DNA from: Ornithobacterium rhinotracheale
Lineage (GTDB): Bacteria; Bacteroidota; Bacteroidia; Flavobacteriales; Weeksellaceae
Reading direction: 5' to 3'
Assembly (NCBI RefSeq): GCF_022832975.1
Contig: NZ_CP094846.1
Location: forward strand, 1,618,501-1,682,500
Length of the DNA: 64,000 nt
Part shown: positions 43,711 through 53,084 of the stretch, in pieces
Numbering within the stretch: the first letter of the stretch is position 1
Layout: every line of letters starts with the position of its first letter
Notes under the pieces: model-generated
Told to the model about the DNA's origin: nothing
The model's database searches: none
The model's input: only the letters and a program-made list of their open reading frames with translations
Translations under genes and position numbers: made by a program

Positions 43711-45402
43711 TTATACTAATTTAATCACTAAATCATCTCCCACTTTGTCGATAGAGATAACATCGTTTTTAGCTAAATTTTTGGTTGATTTGTCCCATTT
43801 TTTACCAGAAAGTCCAGCTTGTTCTTTTACCTCAGCAAGCGGTCTTGGCTCTTCGCTCAATAGGGCAACGATTGCCTTTTCCTCTTCTGTCAATTCAAAG
43901 CTTGGTGCTTTTTTCTCTGGTTTCATTTGTGGGAAGAACAATACTTCTTGGATTGATTGCTGATTGGTCAAGAACATCACAAGTCTATCCATTCCGATTC
44001 CTAAACCAGCAGTCGGTGGCATTCCGTATTCAAGTGCACGCAAGAAATCTTGGTCTATAAACATAGCCTCGTCGTCACCTTTTTCAGAAAGTTTTAATTG
44101 ATCTTCAAATCTCTCTCTTTGGTCGATTGGGTCGTTCAACTCAGAATAGGCGTTGGCAATTTCTTTACCACAAACCATTAATTCAAAACGCTCAGTAAGC
44201 GATGGATTGTCTCTATGCATTTTGGTAAGTGGCGACATTTCCTTAGGATAATCGGTGATGAAAGTAGGCTGAATATAATTTCCTTCACATTTTTCACCAA
44301 AGATTTCATCTATTAATTTTCCTTTACCCATGGTGTCATCTACCTCGATGCCCATAGATTTTGCAGCCTCTCTTAATTCCTCCTCAGATTTGCCTAAAAT
44401 ATCAAATCCTGTAAATTCCAGAATCGCATCGCGCATCGTTACACGCTTGTACGGTGCTTTGAAATCGATTTCGTGCTCGCCAAAAGTAGCTTTGGTAGTA
44501 CCATTTACGGCGATTGCACAGTGCTCAATCAATTTTTCGGTGAAATCCATCATCCAGTTGTAATCTTTGTACGCAACATAAATCTCCATTGCGGTAAACT
44601 CTGGATTGTGGGTTCTATCCATTCCTTCGTTTCTGAAGTTTTTAGAAAATTCGTACACCCCATCAAATCCACCTACGATTAATCTTTTAAGATAAAGCTC
44701 GTTGGCGATACGCATATATAGCGGAATGTTCAATGCATTGTGCTGAGTCACAAACGGACGCGCTGCTGCTCCCCCTGGAATCGGTTGAAGGATTGGCGTT
44801 TCTACTTCAAAATAACCTCTATCGTTGAAGAAGTTTCTCATTGCAGTAAATAGACGAGAACGCTTGTTAAAGATTTCCTTCACATGTGGGTTTACTACCA
44901 AATCGGCATAACGCTGTCGGTAGCGCATTTCTGGATCGGTGAATCCGTCGTGTACATTACCTTCGGCATCGGTTTTTGGCAATGGAAGTGGTTTTAGCGA
45001 TTTACTCAACAGAGTAAAATCTTTTACCATCACCGTTTTCTCGCCCACTTGGGTTTTGAAAAGCTCTCCATCAATTCCCACAAAATCACCTATATCCAGT
45101 AATTTTTTATATAATTCGTTGTATTTAGTTTTATCTTCTCCTGGGCAAATTTCATCTCTATTGAAATAAATCTGAATTCTGCCTTCGGCATCTTGCAATT
45201 CTGCAAACGACGCTTTTCCTTGAATACGACGAGCCATCAATCTACCTGCAAGCTTCACTTTTTTTCCTTCTTCAAAATTCTCCTTGGCAGAAGTTGTAGT
45301 ATCGGTAACATCGTATCCTTGTGCAGGATATGGGTCTATGCCCAAATTTCTGATTTGTTGTAATTTCTCTCGGCGTATTTGTTCTTGTTCAGATAATGCC
45401 AT
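43711..45402 (-). CDS. lysS: Lysyl-tRNA synthetase (class II)
   Basis: LysRS charges tRNA-Lys. The 563-aa protein has the OB-fold anticodon domain (KVKLAGRLMARRIQGKASFAELQD) and class II motifs RNFFNDRGYFEVETPIL, FRNEGMDRTHNPEFTAMEIY and GLGIGMDRLVMFL. Beyond the usual end at about residue 500 there is a ~60-residue extension (FELTEEEKAIVALLSE, WDKSTKNLAKNDVISI) with a winged-helix-like pattern, as seen in other Bacteroidota. Its promoter box TAATTTTG lies 29 bp upstream. Confidence 0.95.
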   Translation of the reverse strand: MALSEQEQIRREKLQQIRNLGIDPYPAQGYDVTDTTTSAKENFEEGKKVKLAGRLMARRIQGKASFAELQDAEGRIQIYFNRDEICPGEDKTKYNELYKKLLDIGDFVGIDGELFKTQVGEKTVMVKDFTLLSKSLKPLPLPKTDAEGNVHDGFTDPEMRYRQRYADLVVNPHVKEIFNKRSRLFTAMRNFFNDRGYFEVETPILQPIPGGAAARPFVTQHNALNIPLYMRIANELYLKRLIVGGFDGVYEFSKNFRNEGMDRTHNPEFTAMEIYVAYKDYNWMMDFTEKLIEHCAIAVNGTTKATFGEHEIDFKAPYKRVTMRDAILEFTGFDILGKSEEELREAAKSMGIEVDDTMGKGKLIDEIFGEKCEGNYIQPTFITDYPKEMSPLTKMHRDNPSLTERFELMVCGKEIANAYSELNDPIDQRERFEDQLKLSEKGDDEAMFIDQDFLRALEYGMPPTAGLGIGMDRLVMFLTNQQSIQEVLFFPQMKPEKKAPSFELTEEEKAIVALLSEEPRPLAEVKEQAGLSGKKWDKSTKNLAKNDVISIDKVGDDLVIKLV

Positions 45403-45430
45403 TGTATACTTGGTTTAAGTTCTAAGGTTG

Positions 45431-45438
45431 CAAAATTA
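45431..45438 (-). promoter_or_regulatory. -7 box for lysS
   Basis: Minus-strand TAATTTTG, 28 bp before the lysS start. No good -33 box found. Confidence 0.5.
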
Positions 45439-45530
45439 CAATTTTAAGTTCAGAAAAACGAAAATTTATTTTTGGATTATTTTTCATGGCTAAAGGTTTT
45501 AAACTTCCCATTTGCAAAAACATAAAAAAA

Positions 45531-45558
45531 GAAGTTTTTCAGCGTGCTGAAAAACTTC
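45531..45558 (-). terminator. Terminator of rpoN
   Basis: GAAGTTTTTCAGC pairs with GCTGAAAAACTTC; on the minus strand seven T follow. It begins 35 bp after the rpoN stop. Confidence 0.85.
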
Positions 45559-45592
45559 TTCTTCTAACTTTAAAATATCTGAATTTAAAATT

Positions 45593-47077
45593 CTAAATTT
45601 CTTTTCTCAATCGTGCCACAGGAATGTTGAGCTGCTCACGGTATTTGGCTACCGTTCGGCGCGCAATGCTGTACCCCTTTTCTTTGAGATGTTGTGCCAA
45701 TTTTTCATCGGTAAGTGGCTTGCGCTTGTTTTCGCTACCTACTATATCTTGCAAAATTTTCTTGATTTCTCGAGTCGAAACTTCCTCTCCATCATCATTA
45801 GTCATCGATTCTGAGAACAAATCTTTAATCAAAAATGTTCCGTAAGGCGTGTTTACATATTTGCTATTTGCCACACGAGAAACGGTAGAAATATCCATTC
45901 CGATGATTTCAGCTATATCTTTCAAAATCATTGGCTTAATATCGGTTTCGTCACCTGAAAGGAAATAATCTCTTTGATATTCCATAATGGCTGTCATCGT
46001 TGCCATAAGCGTATTTTGCCTCTGCTGAATCGCCTCGATAAACCATTTTGCTGCATCTAACTTTTGTTTTACAAAAAGCACCGCTTTTTTCTGCTCTGGC
46101 GATTTATTTTCTGTTTTTTTATAAGTATCAAACATTTCAGAGTATTCGCGCGAAATATGCAATTGTGGTGCATTTCTCCCGTTCAGCGTCAATTCCAAAT
46201 CACCATTTATGATTCTGATGGTGAAATCTGGCACGATGTGCTCCACTATTTTGGTATTGCCGCCAAATGCTTTCCCTGGTTTTGGGTTCAAGTGCTCTAC
46301 CTCATCGATTGCTTCTTTTAGTTCTTCTTCCGAAATCTCGTGTTTTTTCAAGATTTTCTTGTAATGTCTTTTTGCAAAAGCCTCAAACGAATTGGTGATT
46401 AAATCTTCTGCCAGCTCTACGCTTGGTGTTTGCTCCTTTTGTTTTAATTGAAGTAAAAGACATTCTTGCAAATTACGAGCTCCCACTCCCGTAGGACTTA
46501 ATTTTTGCACATAATTCTCGAGCAAATTGGTCAGCTCTTCGGGCGAAGTATAAATGTTTTGCGTAAAGGCTAAATCATCTACAATCGATTTGATTTCACG
46601 ACGCAAATAGCCATCTTCGTCTAAATTCCCAATAAGGAAATCGGCTAAATTTTGCTGCTCTTCGTTAAGCCTAAAGGTGTGTAATTGCTGTTTTAAATGC
46701 TCATAAAAACTTGCTCCCTGCGCATATGGCACCTTGCGTTCCTCGTCATCGCTACTATAATTGTTGGTGTATGATTTGTAAGAAGGATATTCATCATCGC
46801 TCAAATATTCATCGACATTGATGTCTACTTGATCTAGCGAATTTTGATTCTCATCATAAGAATCTTCGTAATTATCCTCATACACATCAGCAGAATTATC
46901 TCCAAAGATGTCATCATTCTCATGCGTATCTTGGTCGTCCAAAGCTGGATTTTCCTCGATTTCCTCCTTCACTCGTTGCTCAAATGCCACAGTGGGCAGC
47001 TGCACCAACTTCATCAACTGAATCTGCTGTGGAGATAATTTTTGTTGTAATTTTTGTTGTAGTTCTTGTTTAAGCAT
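45593..47077 (-). CDS. rpoN: RNA polymerase sigma-54 factor
   Basis: Sigma-54 directs polymerase to -24/-12 promoters, which need an AAA+ activator. The 494-aa protein has the Gln-rich activator-interacting start (LQQKLSPQQIQLMKLVQLP), a long acidic region (about 45-105), the core-binding domain and the C-terminal RpoN box ARRTVAKYRE followed by LNIPVARLRKE. No enhancer-binding activator or obvious -24/-12 promoter was noted in this window. It starts 30 bp after asnS and is probably cotranscribed with it. Confidence 0.96.
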   Translation of the reverse strand: MLKQELQQKLQQKLSPQQIQLMKLVQLPTVAFEQRVKEEIEENPALDDQDTHENDDIFGDNSADVYEDNYEDSYDENQNSLDQVDINVDEYLSDDEYPSYKSYTNNYSSDDEERKVPYAQGASFYEHLKQQLHTFRLNEEQQNLADFLIGNLDEDGYLRREIKSIVDDLAFTQNIYTSPEELTNLLENYVQKLSPTGVGARNLQECLLLQLKQKEQTPSVELAEDLITNSFEAFAKRHYKKILKKHEISEEELKEAIDEVEHLNPKPGKAFGGNTKIVEHIVPDFTIRIINGDLELTLNGRNAPQLHISREYSEMFDTYKKTENKSPEQKKAVLFVKQKLDAAKWFIEAIQQRQNTLMATMTAIMEYQRDYFLSGDETDIKPMILKDIAEIIGMDISTVSRVANSKYVNTPYGTFLIKDLFSESMTNDDGEEVSTREIKKILQDIVGSENKRKPLTDEKLAQHLKEKGYSIARRTVAKYREQLNIPVARLRKEI

Positions 47078-47107
47078 ATAGCTTGTAATCGCTTATTTTA
47101 TAATTTA

Positions 47108-48556
47108 TTAAAATTCTGCATTTTTTGGCGTTCTTGGGAACGGAATCACATCGCGAATGTTTGACATGCCTGTTACAAACAATACCAAACGCTCCAATCC
47201 TAAACCAAATCCACTGTGTGGCACGGTTCCAAATCTGCGCGTATCGAGATACCACCAAAGCTCCTCTTCGCTCACGCCCATTTTCTGCATTTTTTCTTTT
47301 AGCACATCTAGGCGTTCCTCTCTTTGCGAACCTCCGATGATTTCTCCAATGCTTGGGAACAATACATCCATTGCACGCACGGTTTCTTTATCTTCGTTTA
47401 ATCGCATATAGAAAGCTTTGATTTTTGCAGGATAATCAAACAAAATCACTGGAGATTTAAAGTGTTTTTCTACCAAATATCTTTCGTGTTCAGATTGCAA
47501 ATCAGCCCCCCATTCTTCGATTAAATATTTGAATTTTTTCTTTTGGTTTGGCTTAGATTTTTTCAAAATCTCGATAGCCTCGGTATAGCTTAAACGAACG
47601 AATTTATTGTTTAACACATATTCCAAACGCTCAATCAAGCCAAGCTCTGCACGCTCGTTTTTCGGTTTTTCTTCTTGTGTCTTTTTATATCTTTCGTCCA
47701 AGAATTTTAAATCTTCTTGACAATGGTCTAGCGCATACTTAATCACATATTTCATGAAATCTTCTGCCAAATCCATATTGTCATCCAAATCATTGAAGGC
47801 TACTTCTGGCTCAATCATCCAGAATTCGGCTAAGTGACGCGAGGTATTGGAATTTTCGGCTCTAAATGTAGGCCCAAAGGTATAAACCTTGCCAAGTCCC
47901 ATGGCTGCAGTTTCTGCTTCTAACTGTCCAGATACGGTGAGATTTGTTTTTTTAGCAAAGAAATCTTCTTTAAAATCCACACCCCCTTCCTCGTTGCGTG
48001 GCTCCTCGCCCAATGTGAAATTGGTTACGGTAAACATCTCCCCTGCTCCCTCAGCATCAGATCCCGTGATAATTGGAGTATTTACATAGAAAAATCCTTT
48101 TTGATTGAAATAATCATGGATGGCAAACATCAAGGCATGGCGCACACGCATAATCGCGCCAAAAGTATTGGTTCTAAATCTTAAATGTGCTTGCTCTCTC
48201 AATTTTTCGAGCGAGTGTTTTTTAGGTTGAAGGATGGTTTCTTGCAACTCATCTGGATTCACTTCGCCATACACTTCAATTTTTTTGGCTAAAACTTCGA
48301 TTTCCTGACCTTTTCCTTGGCTTTCTACCACGGTTCCTATAACTTTCAATGAAGAAGCTACACTGATTTTCTTCAACAATTCCTCGTCAAAGTTTTCAAA
48401 ATCCACCACTACTTGAATGTTTCCAAGGCTTGTTCCATCGTTTAGCGAGATGAAACGATTGCTACGAAAAGAGCGAACCCATCCTTTCACAATTACCTCC
48501 TCGTGATTAGCATCTTTTCCTTTTTTCAACAAATCGTTTATATAATATCTAGTCAT
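47108..48556 (-). CDS. asnS: Asparaginyl-tRNA synthetase
   Basis: AsnRS charges tRNA-Asn. The 482-aa protein has an N-terminal OB domain ([21 protein letters not shown]) and class II motifs ([57 protein letters not shown]). The AENSNTS segment is typical of AsnRS rather than AspRS. Having it means tRNA-Asn is charged directly, so asnB here serves free asparagine supply and its attenuator would sense charged tRNA-Asn made by this enzyme. Promoter box at 48577-48584. Confidence 0.96.
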   Translation of the reverse strand: MTRYYINDLLKKGKDANHEEVIVKGWVRSFRSNRFISLNDGTSLGNIQVVVDFENFDEELLKKISVASSLKVIGTVVESQGKGQEIEVLAKKIEVYGEVNPDELQETILQPKKHSLEKLREQAHLRFRTNTFGAIMRVRHALMFAIHDYFNQKGFFYVNTPIITGSDAEGAGEMFTVTNFTLGEEPRNEEGGVDFKEDFFAKKTNLTVSGQLEAETAAMGLGKVYTFGPTFRAENSNTSRHLAEFWMIEPEVAFNDLDDNMDLAEDFMKYVIKYALDHCQEDLKFLDERYKKTQEEKPKNERAELGLIERLEYVLNNKFVRLSYTEAIEILKKSKPNQKKKFKYLIEEWGADLQSEHERYLVEKHFKSPVILFDYPAKIKAFYMRLNEDKETVRAMDVLFPSIGEIIGGSQREERLDVLKEKMQKMGVSEEELWWYLDTRRFGTVPHSGFGLGLERLVLFVTGMSNIRDVIPFPRTPKNAEF

Positions 48557-48576
48557 TTTTTTAAGATTAATAAATA

Positions 48577-48584
48577 CAAAGGTA
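48577..48584 (-). promoter_or_regulatory. -7 box for asnS
   Basis: Minus-strand TACCTTTG fits TAnnTTTG, 20 bp before the asnS start. Confidence 0.6.
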
Positions 48585-48780
48585 ATTTAAATTTTAGATT
48601 TATGTAAAACAAAGGCATAATTTTTGAGCCTTAAGCGCACGATTTTTTTTCATTTAAGTTTTGGTCTAAAAGTTTAAACAAATCCAAAAAACCGATTTTT
48701 GATGTTTTTTTAATTTTTAAAACTAAAAACAACTTTTTCATTTAAATAAAAAACACCCAAAAACCATATTTTTAAGCATA

Positions 48781-48809
48781 AAAAATCTCCACAATTTGTG
48801 GAGATTTTT
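48781..48809. terminator. Terminator of the RclA-like gene
   Basis: AAAAATCTCCACA / TGTGGAGATTTTT, a 13-bp perfect stem with a 3-nt loop, 24 bp after the stop of the flavoprotein gene on the minus strand. The rest of 48557-48832 has no gene. Confidence 0.8.
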
Positions 48810-48832
48810 GTTTTTATGAGTTTTTTTTTAGT

Positions 48833-50179
48833 TTAATCCTCAAATTGACCGAATAGCATATTCAACGACTCAATCATCGTTGGGTGCGTGAAAATGTAAC
48901 TGCTCACCTCTTGCCATGTCATGCCTTGGCGAATGGCTAAATCCAAAAAATTAATGATTTCGTGCGATTCTGCACACAACAATTGCGCCCCGATAATTTG
49001 GTCGGTCTCGGCATCTACCACCGCTTTTAGCAAGCCATCGGTTTGTTCCAAGATTTTAGCTTTTGGGATATTTACGGCTGGTAATTTCGCTGTACGGACT
49101 TTTATTCCTTTTTCTTTGGCTGTCGCCTCAGTTAAGCCCACATTGGCAAGTGGCGGATCCACAAATACGGCATACGGGAATGTTCTGCCTCGTGTGCTGC
49201 GCTCGCCGTCGCCCAAGATTTGGTCTTTTACCACGCGGTAATCATCTAACGAAATGTATGTAAATTGCGGACTGCCCGCTACATCGCCCATTGCCCAAAT
49301 ATGCGGAACGCTGGTTTGCAAATATTCATTCACCTCGATGTGTCCTCGTTCTGCCAATTTTACGCCTGCATTTTCCAAAGCTAAATCTTGTACATTGGCA
49401 CGGCGTCCTGTGGCTACCAAAACCGCTTCGGCTTCTAAATCACCATCGGCAGTTTGCACGATTGCAACATCATCTTTTGCTTTAACTTTTTCTACTTTTT
49501 GGTTGAGTTTAATCTCGATATTTCGAGAATTCATAATTTTTTCTAATTCTGCCGCAATTTCTCTGTCCTCGCGCGGAACAAAGGTATCGCTGGTTTCAAG
49601 AATGGTTACTTTGGTTCCAAATTCCGATAAGGTAAACGCAAACTCAAGACCGATGTAGCCTCCACCAATTATTACTAAATGATTCGGTGCTTTTTGGAGT
49701 TCCATAATGCTTGTGCTGTCGTACACAAACGGATTGTCTTTTAAGCCCTCAATCGGTGGTGCCCAGTTTTTGGCTCCTGTGTTGATGAAAATTCTCTCGG
49801 CAGAGATGGTTTCTTCTCCCCCGTCGGCAAGTGCAACTTTTACGGTGTTGGCATCTACAAAACTTGCTTTGCCCGTTACTACTTTGGCTACTTTTGCCAC
49901 TTTGTCGTAATTGGCTTTGTTTAATTTCTCGATTAAAGCATCTTTTTCATTCACTGCCTCGCCCAAAGTGATGGCACCTTCTTTCTGCACAGCGCGCTTG
50001 TCGTGCGCCAAGAAAGCCAACTTTTTAGACGGAATACAACCTACATTAATACAGGTTCCGCCATACATTTTGGGAGATTGTTCTACTAAAATTACAGATT
50101 GTCCGGCTTTGACTAAATCCACTGCGAGCGTTTTGCCCGCTTTACCAAAACCTATGATTAAATTTTCTACTTTTTCCAT
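48833..50179 (-). CDS. RclA-like pyridine nucleotide-disulfide oxidoreductase
   Basis: An FAD/NAD(P) flavoprotein of 448 aa. It begins NLIIGFGKAGKTLAVDLVKAG, then has the redox-active pair GGTCINVGCIPSKK, the NAD-binding IIGGGYIGLEFA and the FAD-binding WAMGDVAGSPQFTYISLDDYR, and the dimerisation domain ends FTHPTMIESLNMLF. The order and wording follow E. coli RclA, a flavoprotein protecting against hypochlorite and copper, better than MerA (no N-terminal HMA domain, no C-terminal vicinal Cys). Single-gene unit. The physiological substrate is uncertain. Confidence 0.82.
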   Translation of the reverse strand: MEKVENLIIGFGKAGKTLAVDLVKAGQSVILVEQSPKMYGGTCINVGCIPSKKLAFLAHDKRAVQKEGAITLGEAVNEKDALIEKLNKANYDKVAKVAKVVTGKASFVDANTVKVALADGGEETISAERIFINTGAKNWAPPIEGLKDNPFVYDSTSIMELQKAPNHLVIIGGGYIGLEFAFTLSEFGTKVTILETSDTFVPREDREIAAELEKIMNSRNIEIKLNQKVEKVKAKDDVAIVQTADGDLEAEAVLVATGRRANVQDLALENAGVKLAERGHIEVNEYLQTSVPHIWAMGDVAGSPQFTYISLDDYRVVKDQILGDGERSTRGRTFPYAVFVDPPLANVGLTEATAKEKGIKVRTAKLPAVNIPKAKILEQTDGLLKAVVDAETDQIIGAQLLCAESHEIINFLDLAIRQGMTWQEVSSYIFTHPTMIESLNMLFGQFED

Positions 50180-50337
50180 AGTCGTTTTATAATTGTAGCA
50201 AGTTCACTGCAAAAATCGTTCAATAATGTAGTGATTACACAAATAATTTTTTAACTAATTGAGATTTCAATAATTAAAATGCCTTTGTTTATTATTCTTT
50301 TTGTAATTTTATTGGCGTTACTATAACTTGTAATAAA

Positions 50338-50955
50338 ATGGTAAATTCAAACTATCTAATCTTTGGTCTATTTTTAATTATTTTTATTACATTCTTTTCT
50401 TGTGGTAAAGTTTTAAATCCAAAAACGAAACTACAAGTCAGAAACAACATATACGCAAAAAAACTTCTTGATAATAATTTTTTGCAATTCGCTGACCAAA
50501 ATACCATCAATGATTTAAAAAATAATCTCATAGATTCGTTTGATATCTTCAGCGAAGAAAACTGCAAAATAGTTCACATTGATGCAGAAGAACTTTCAGA
50601 ATTTAATTTTGATTTTTTCATGCCTAAATTAAACTTTATTTTAGGAAAGAGAAATATTGCATTAAATGTGAAAAAGACATTTGATTACGAAAATAGCCTC
50701 GAAATAAAAATCAATAATGAAAAATTTAAGCTATACACAAAATCAGATATGGACAATGAAACTTTTTGGGATACTGCGCCTAGGAATTTCTTTAAAAAAG
50801 TAAATAAAATCTTGAATATGAAAGGAATAAACGAACAATTTTATTTGCTTTATTCTGGAAATGATTTACACGCCTTACTTTTGACTGAAAAGCAATATCA
50901 AATCATTACAGAATACTACAACAATAATGAGAAAGAAAAACCTTATAAACCTTAA
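50338..50955 (+). CDS. Lipoprotein of unknown function
   Basis: A 205-aa protein with a lipoprotein signal (MVNSNYLIFGLFLIIFITFFSCGK, Cys near residue 22). The mature part is charged, with alternating strands and helices (LKNNLIDSFDIFSEENCKIV, FFKKVNKILNMKGINEQFYLLYSG) and a C-terminal YQIITEYYNN. No known family. It is divergent from the RclA-like gene and ends in a shared terminator. Confidence 0.65.
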   Translation: MVNSNYLIFGLFLIIFITFFSCGKVLNPKTKLQVRNNIYAKKLLDNNFLQFADQNTINDLKNNLIDSFDIFSEENCKIVHIDAEELSEFNFDFFMPKLNFILGKRNIALNVKKTFDYENSLEIKINNEKFKLYTKSDMDNETFWDTAPRNFFKKVNKILNMKGINEQFYLLYSGNDLHALLLTEKQYQIITEYYNNNEKEKPYKP

Positions 50956-51023
50956 TAATTCTATTTCTCAAACATTAATTTAGCCTATACCATTTCTAAT
51001 GTACTTACTAACAATCCATAATT

Positions 51024-51061
51024 CAAAAACCCTACAAAAATCAAATTTTGTGGGGTTTTTG
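51024..51061. terminator. Bidirectional terminator
   Basis: CAAAAACCCTACAAAA pairs with TTTTGTGGGGTTTTTG (16 bp, one G:T), between convergent genes ending at 50955 (+) and 51080 (-). Confidence 0.85.
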
Positions 51062-51079
51062 AATAATATTCCTTACGAT

Positions 51080-52042
51080 TTATTTTAAAATATTTTGAAT
51101 AATGGCTTGTGCGTGCTCTTTTGAGTTTTCGATGAAGAAACGGCTGGTATTTCCGCCCCCGCACACTACACCTGCAACATAGAGCCCCTCGATATTGGTC
51201 ATGTGCGAATCTTCTTTAAAATCGGGCGTACGGAACGGGTCGGTTTCGCAGTTGATGCCGATTTTTTCCAAAAATTGATAATTGGGATGATAACCAATCA
51301 TGGCAAAAACAAAATCGTTTTCTATTTCTTGCACCCCTTCTGGCGTTTTTAAAATAATGGAATTGGGCGTAATTTCTTGTACGCTCGTGTTGTAGAAACC
51401 TGTAATTTCTCCTGATTTAATGCGATTTACGATATTTGGGCGGATCCAATATTTTACATTTTGCCCAATTTCGGCATCACGCACGATAAGACTCACATCT
51501 GCCCCTTTGTAGAAAAGCTCAAGTGCCACCTGCGTTGCACTATTGGCTGCACCAATCACTGCCACCTTTTTCCCGATGTAGGGATGCGCATCATCAAAAT
51601 AATGAGACACTTTCGGCAAACTTTCGCCTGGAACATTCAGCAAATTTGGCTCGTCATAGAAGCCCGTTGCCACCACCACATTTTTGGCAAAATAAGCATC
51701 TTTCTCAGATACTACACGAAAGGTATTTTCTTCCTTTTTCACCTCCACAACTTCCTCCATGGTGTGGACGTTCAATTCCCATTTTTGTACCACACGGCGA
51801 TAGTATTCAAGTGCTTCGTCGCGTTTTGGTTTTTCGTTGATAGAAACAAAAGGCACGCCCCCGATTTCTAATTTTTCTGAAGTGGAAAAGAAAATCATGC
51901 TCTTAGGAAAATGATACACCGAATTGACCAAACTTCCTTTTTCTAAAACTATATGAGACAATCCATTGGCTTTGGCTTCAATCGCCGTAGCAATGCCCAT
52001 AGGTCCTGCCCCAATGATTGCAATATCGTAAGTATTTTTCAT
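51080..52042 (-). CDS. ypdA: YpdA-family FAD oxidoreductase
   Basis: A flavoprotein of 320 aa resembling YpdA, the bacillithiol disulfide reductase of Firmicutes, which also occurs in Bacteroidota. It has the FAD fingerprint IAIIGAGPMGIATAIEA, FPKSMIFFSTSEKLEIGGVPF (typical of YpdA), the NADP loop KVAVIGAANSATQVALELF and the end VAGVVCGGGNTSRFFIENS. There is no CxxC thioredoxin-reductase motif. It is last in the serC-serA-menC-menE run, 43 bp after menE, with no terminator between. Confidence 0.82.
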   Translation of the reverse strand: MKNTYDIAIIGAGPMGIATAIEAKANGLSHIVLEKGSLVNSVYHFPKSMIFFSTSEKLEIGGVPFVSINEKPKRDEALEYYRRVVQKWELNVHTMEEVVEVKKEENTFRVVSEKDAYFAKNVVVATGFYDEPNLLNVPGESLPKVSHYFDDAHPYIGKKVAVIGAANSATQVALELFYKGADVSLIVRDAEIGQNVKYWIRPNIVNRIKSGEITGFYNTSVQEITPNSIILKTPEGVQEIENDFVFAMIGYHPNYQFLEKIGINCETDPFRTPDFKEDSHMTNIEGLYVAGVVCGGGNTSRFFIENSKEHAQAIIQNILK

Positions 52043-52085
52043 GAGTCAAAGGTACGAAATGGGATTAAAAAAAACGATTTTTAAG

Positions 52086-53084
52086 CTATTTTTTGTCGGA
52101 CTGAATAGCTAAAACGCACTCTTTTCTTTTCACTTTTCCGCTGAGTGTTTTGGGGAATTCTTTTACATAAAAAACAGATTTTGGCATTTTATTTTTAGGC
52201 AAAAGCTCTGCGGGGATTTCAAGCGGAATCTCTTTTTCGCTTTCTAGTATTAAAACCAATTTTTCGCCTAATAATTCATCTTTGATTCCTCCCACGATAA
52301 AATTACACGGAATATAATTTTTTAGCAAGGCTTCAATTGGCTCGGGATTAATTTTTAAACCTCCAGAATTGATGATATTATCGGCTCGTCCTTGCCACAT
52401 AAATTCATTTTTAGCCAAAATTTCCACCACATCATTGGTCTGAATCGATTCCTGAAAATAAGGCGTTTGAATCCTCAAACAAGCTCGCTCATCTTGCGAA
52501 ATCTGCATCTCTGCCAGCGTGTGAAATGAATTTTGCACATTGAGTTTTCGCAATGCAATATGTGTAATCGTTTCAGTCATTCCGTAGGTTTCAAAACATT
52601 CGGAATTTATATTTTTTAGTTGCTTTTCAAGCTTTTCGTTTACGGGCGCACCACCGAGAATTATTTTCCCCATCTTATTTAAAGATTCTAGCGAACGCTC
52701 GGCTTGCATGGGCGTGAGAGCTGCAAAATCCACATTTTCATGGATTTTCACAAGGCTTTTGGGCTCAATACAAATGAGTTTAAATCCGATTTCTATCGCA
52801 CGCACAATCATCATTTTGCCCGCAATGTATTGTGCAGGCAGGCACAACAAAGCTGAATCGCCTTTGTTTAATCCTAAAAAATCTGCCGTGAGTCTTGCCG
52901 AATGCTGCATTGCAGGCTTTGGCAAGAGAATTTCTTTGGGCTTCCCCGTTGAGCCAGAGGTGTGCGCTGTAATCTGGTTTTGGCTTAGATATTCTTCCAC
53001 AAAATCAAGAATTTCCTGCTGCCAAGGCTCATTTGCTCGGGATTCTTTTAAGTTAAATTTACCAGAGGAAAAATCTAAAATCAT
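52086..53084 (-). CDS. menE: O-succinylbenzoate-CoA ligase-like AMP-binding enzyme
   Basis: An adenylate-forming enzyme of 332 aa, shorter than typical MenE (~450-490) because the N-terminal part is reduced. It shows the P-loop TSGSTGKPKEI, the A5 motif YGMTETITHI, GRADNIINSGGLKINPEPIE and the C-terminal lysine in KTLSGKVKRKE. It overlaps menC (ATGA at 53084-53081), which supports the MenE assignment and start at 53084; an upstream in-frame ATG at 53108 lies inside menC. Confidence 0.85.
   Translation of the reverse strand: MILDFSSGKFNLKESRANEPWQQEILDFVEEYLSQNQITAHTSGSTGKPKEILLPKPAMQHSARLTADFLGLNKGDSALLCLPAQYIAGKMMIVRAIEIGFKLICIEPKSLVKIHENVDFAALTPMQAERSLESLNKMGKIILGGAPVNEKLEKQLKNINSECFETYGMTETITHIALRKLNVQNSFHTLAEMQISQDERACLRIQTPYFQESIQTNDVVEILAKNEFMWQGRADNIINSGGLKINPEPIEALLKNYIPCNFIVGGIKDELLGEKLVLILESEKEIPLEIPAELLPKNKMPKSVFYVKEFPKTLSGKVKRKECVLAIQSDKK

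Noticed and set aside
43711..45592. Leader-peptide or T-box control of lysS, as for asnB
   Set aside because: No Lys-rich short ORF, no terminator and no T-box-like structure in 45403-45592.
45593..47077. Sigma-54 regulon nearby
   Set aside because: I noted no sigma-54 activator gene and no convincing GG-N10-GC promoter in the gene-free stretches I read.
48833..50179. Mercuric reductase (merA)
   Set aside because: The redox pair is present, but there is no HMA domain, no C-terminal vicinal Cys pair and no mer neighbours; overall order follows RclA.
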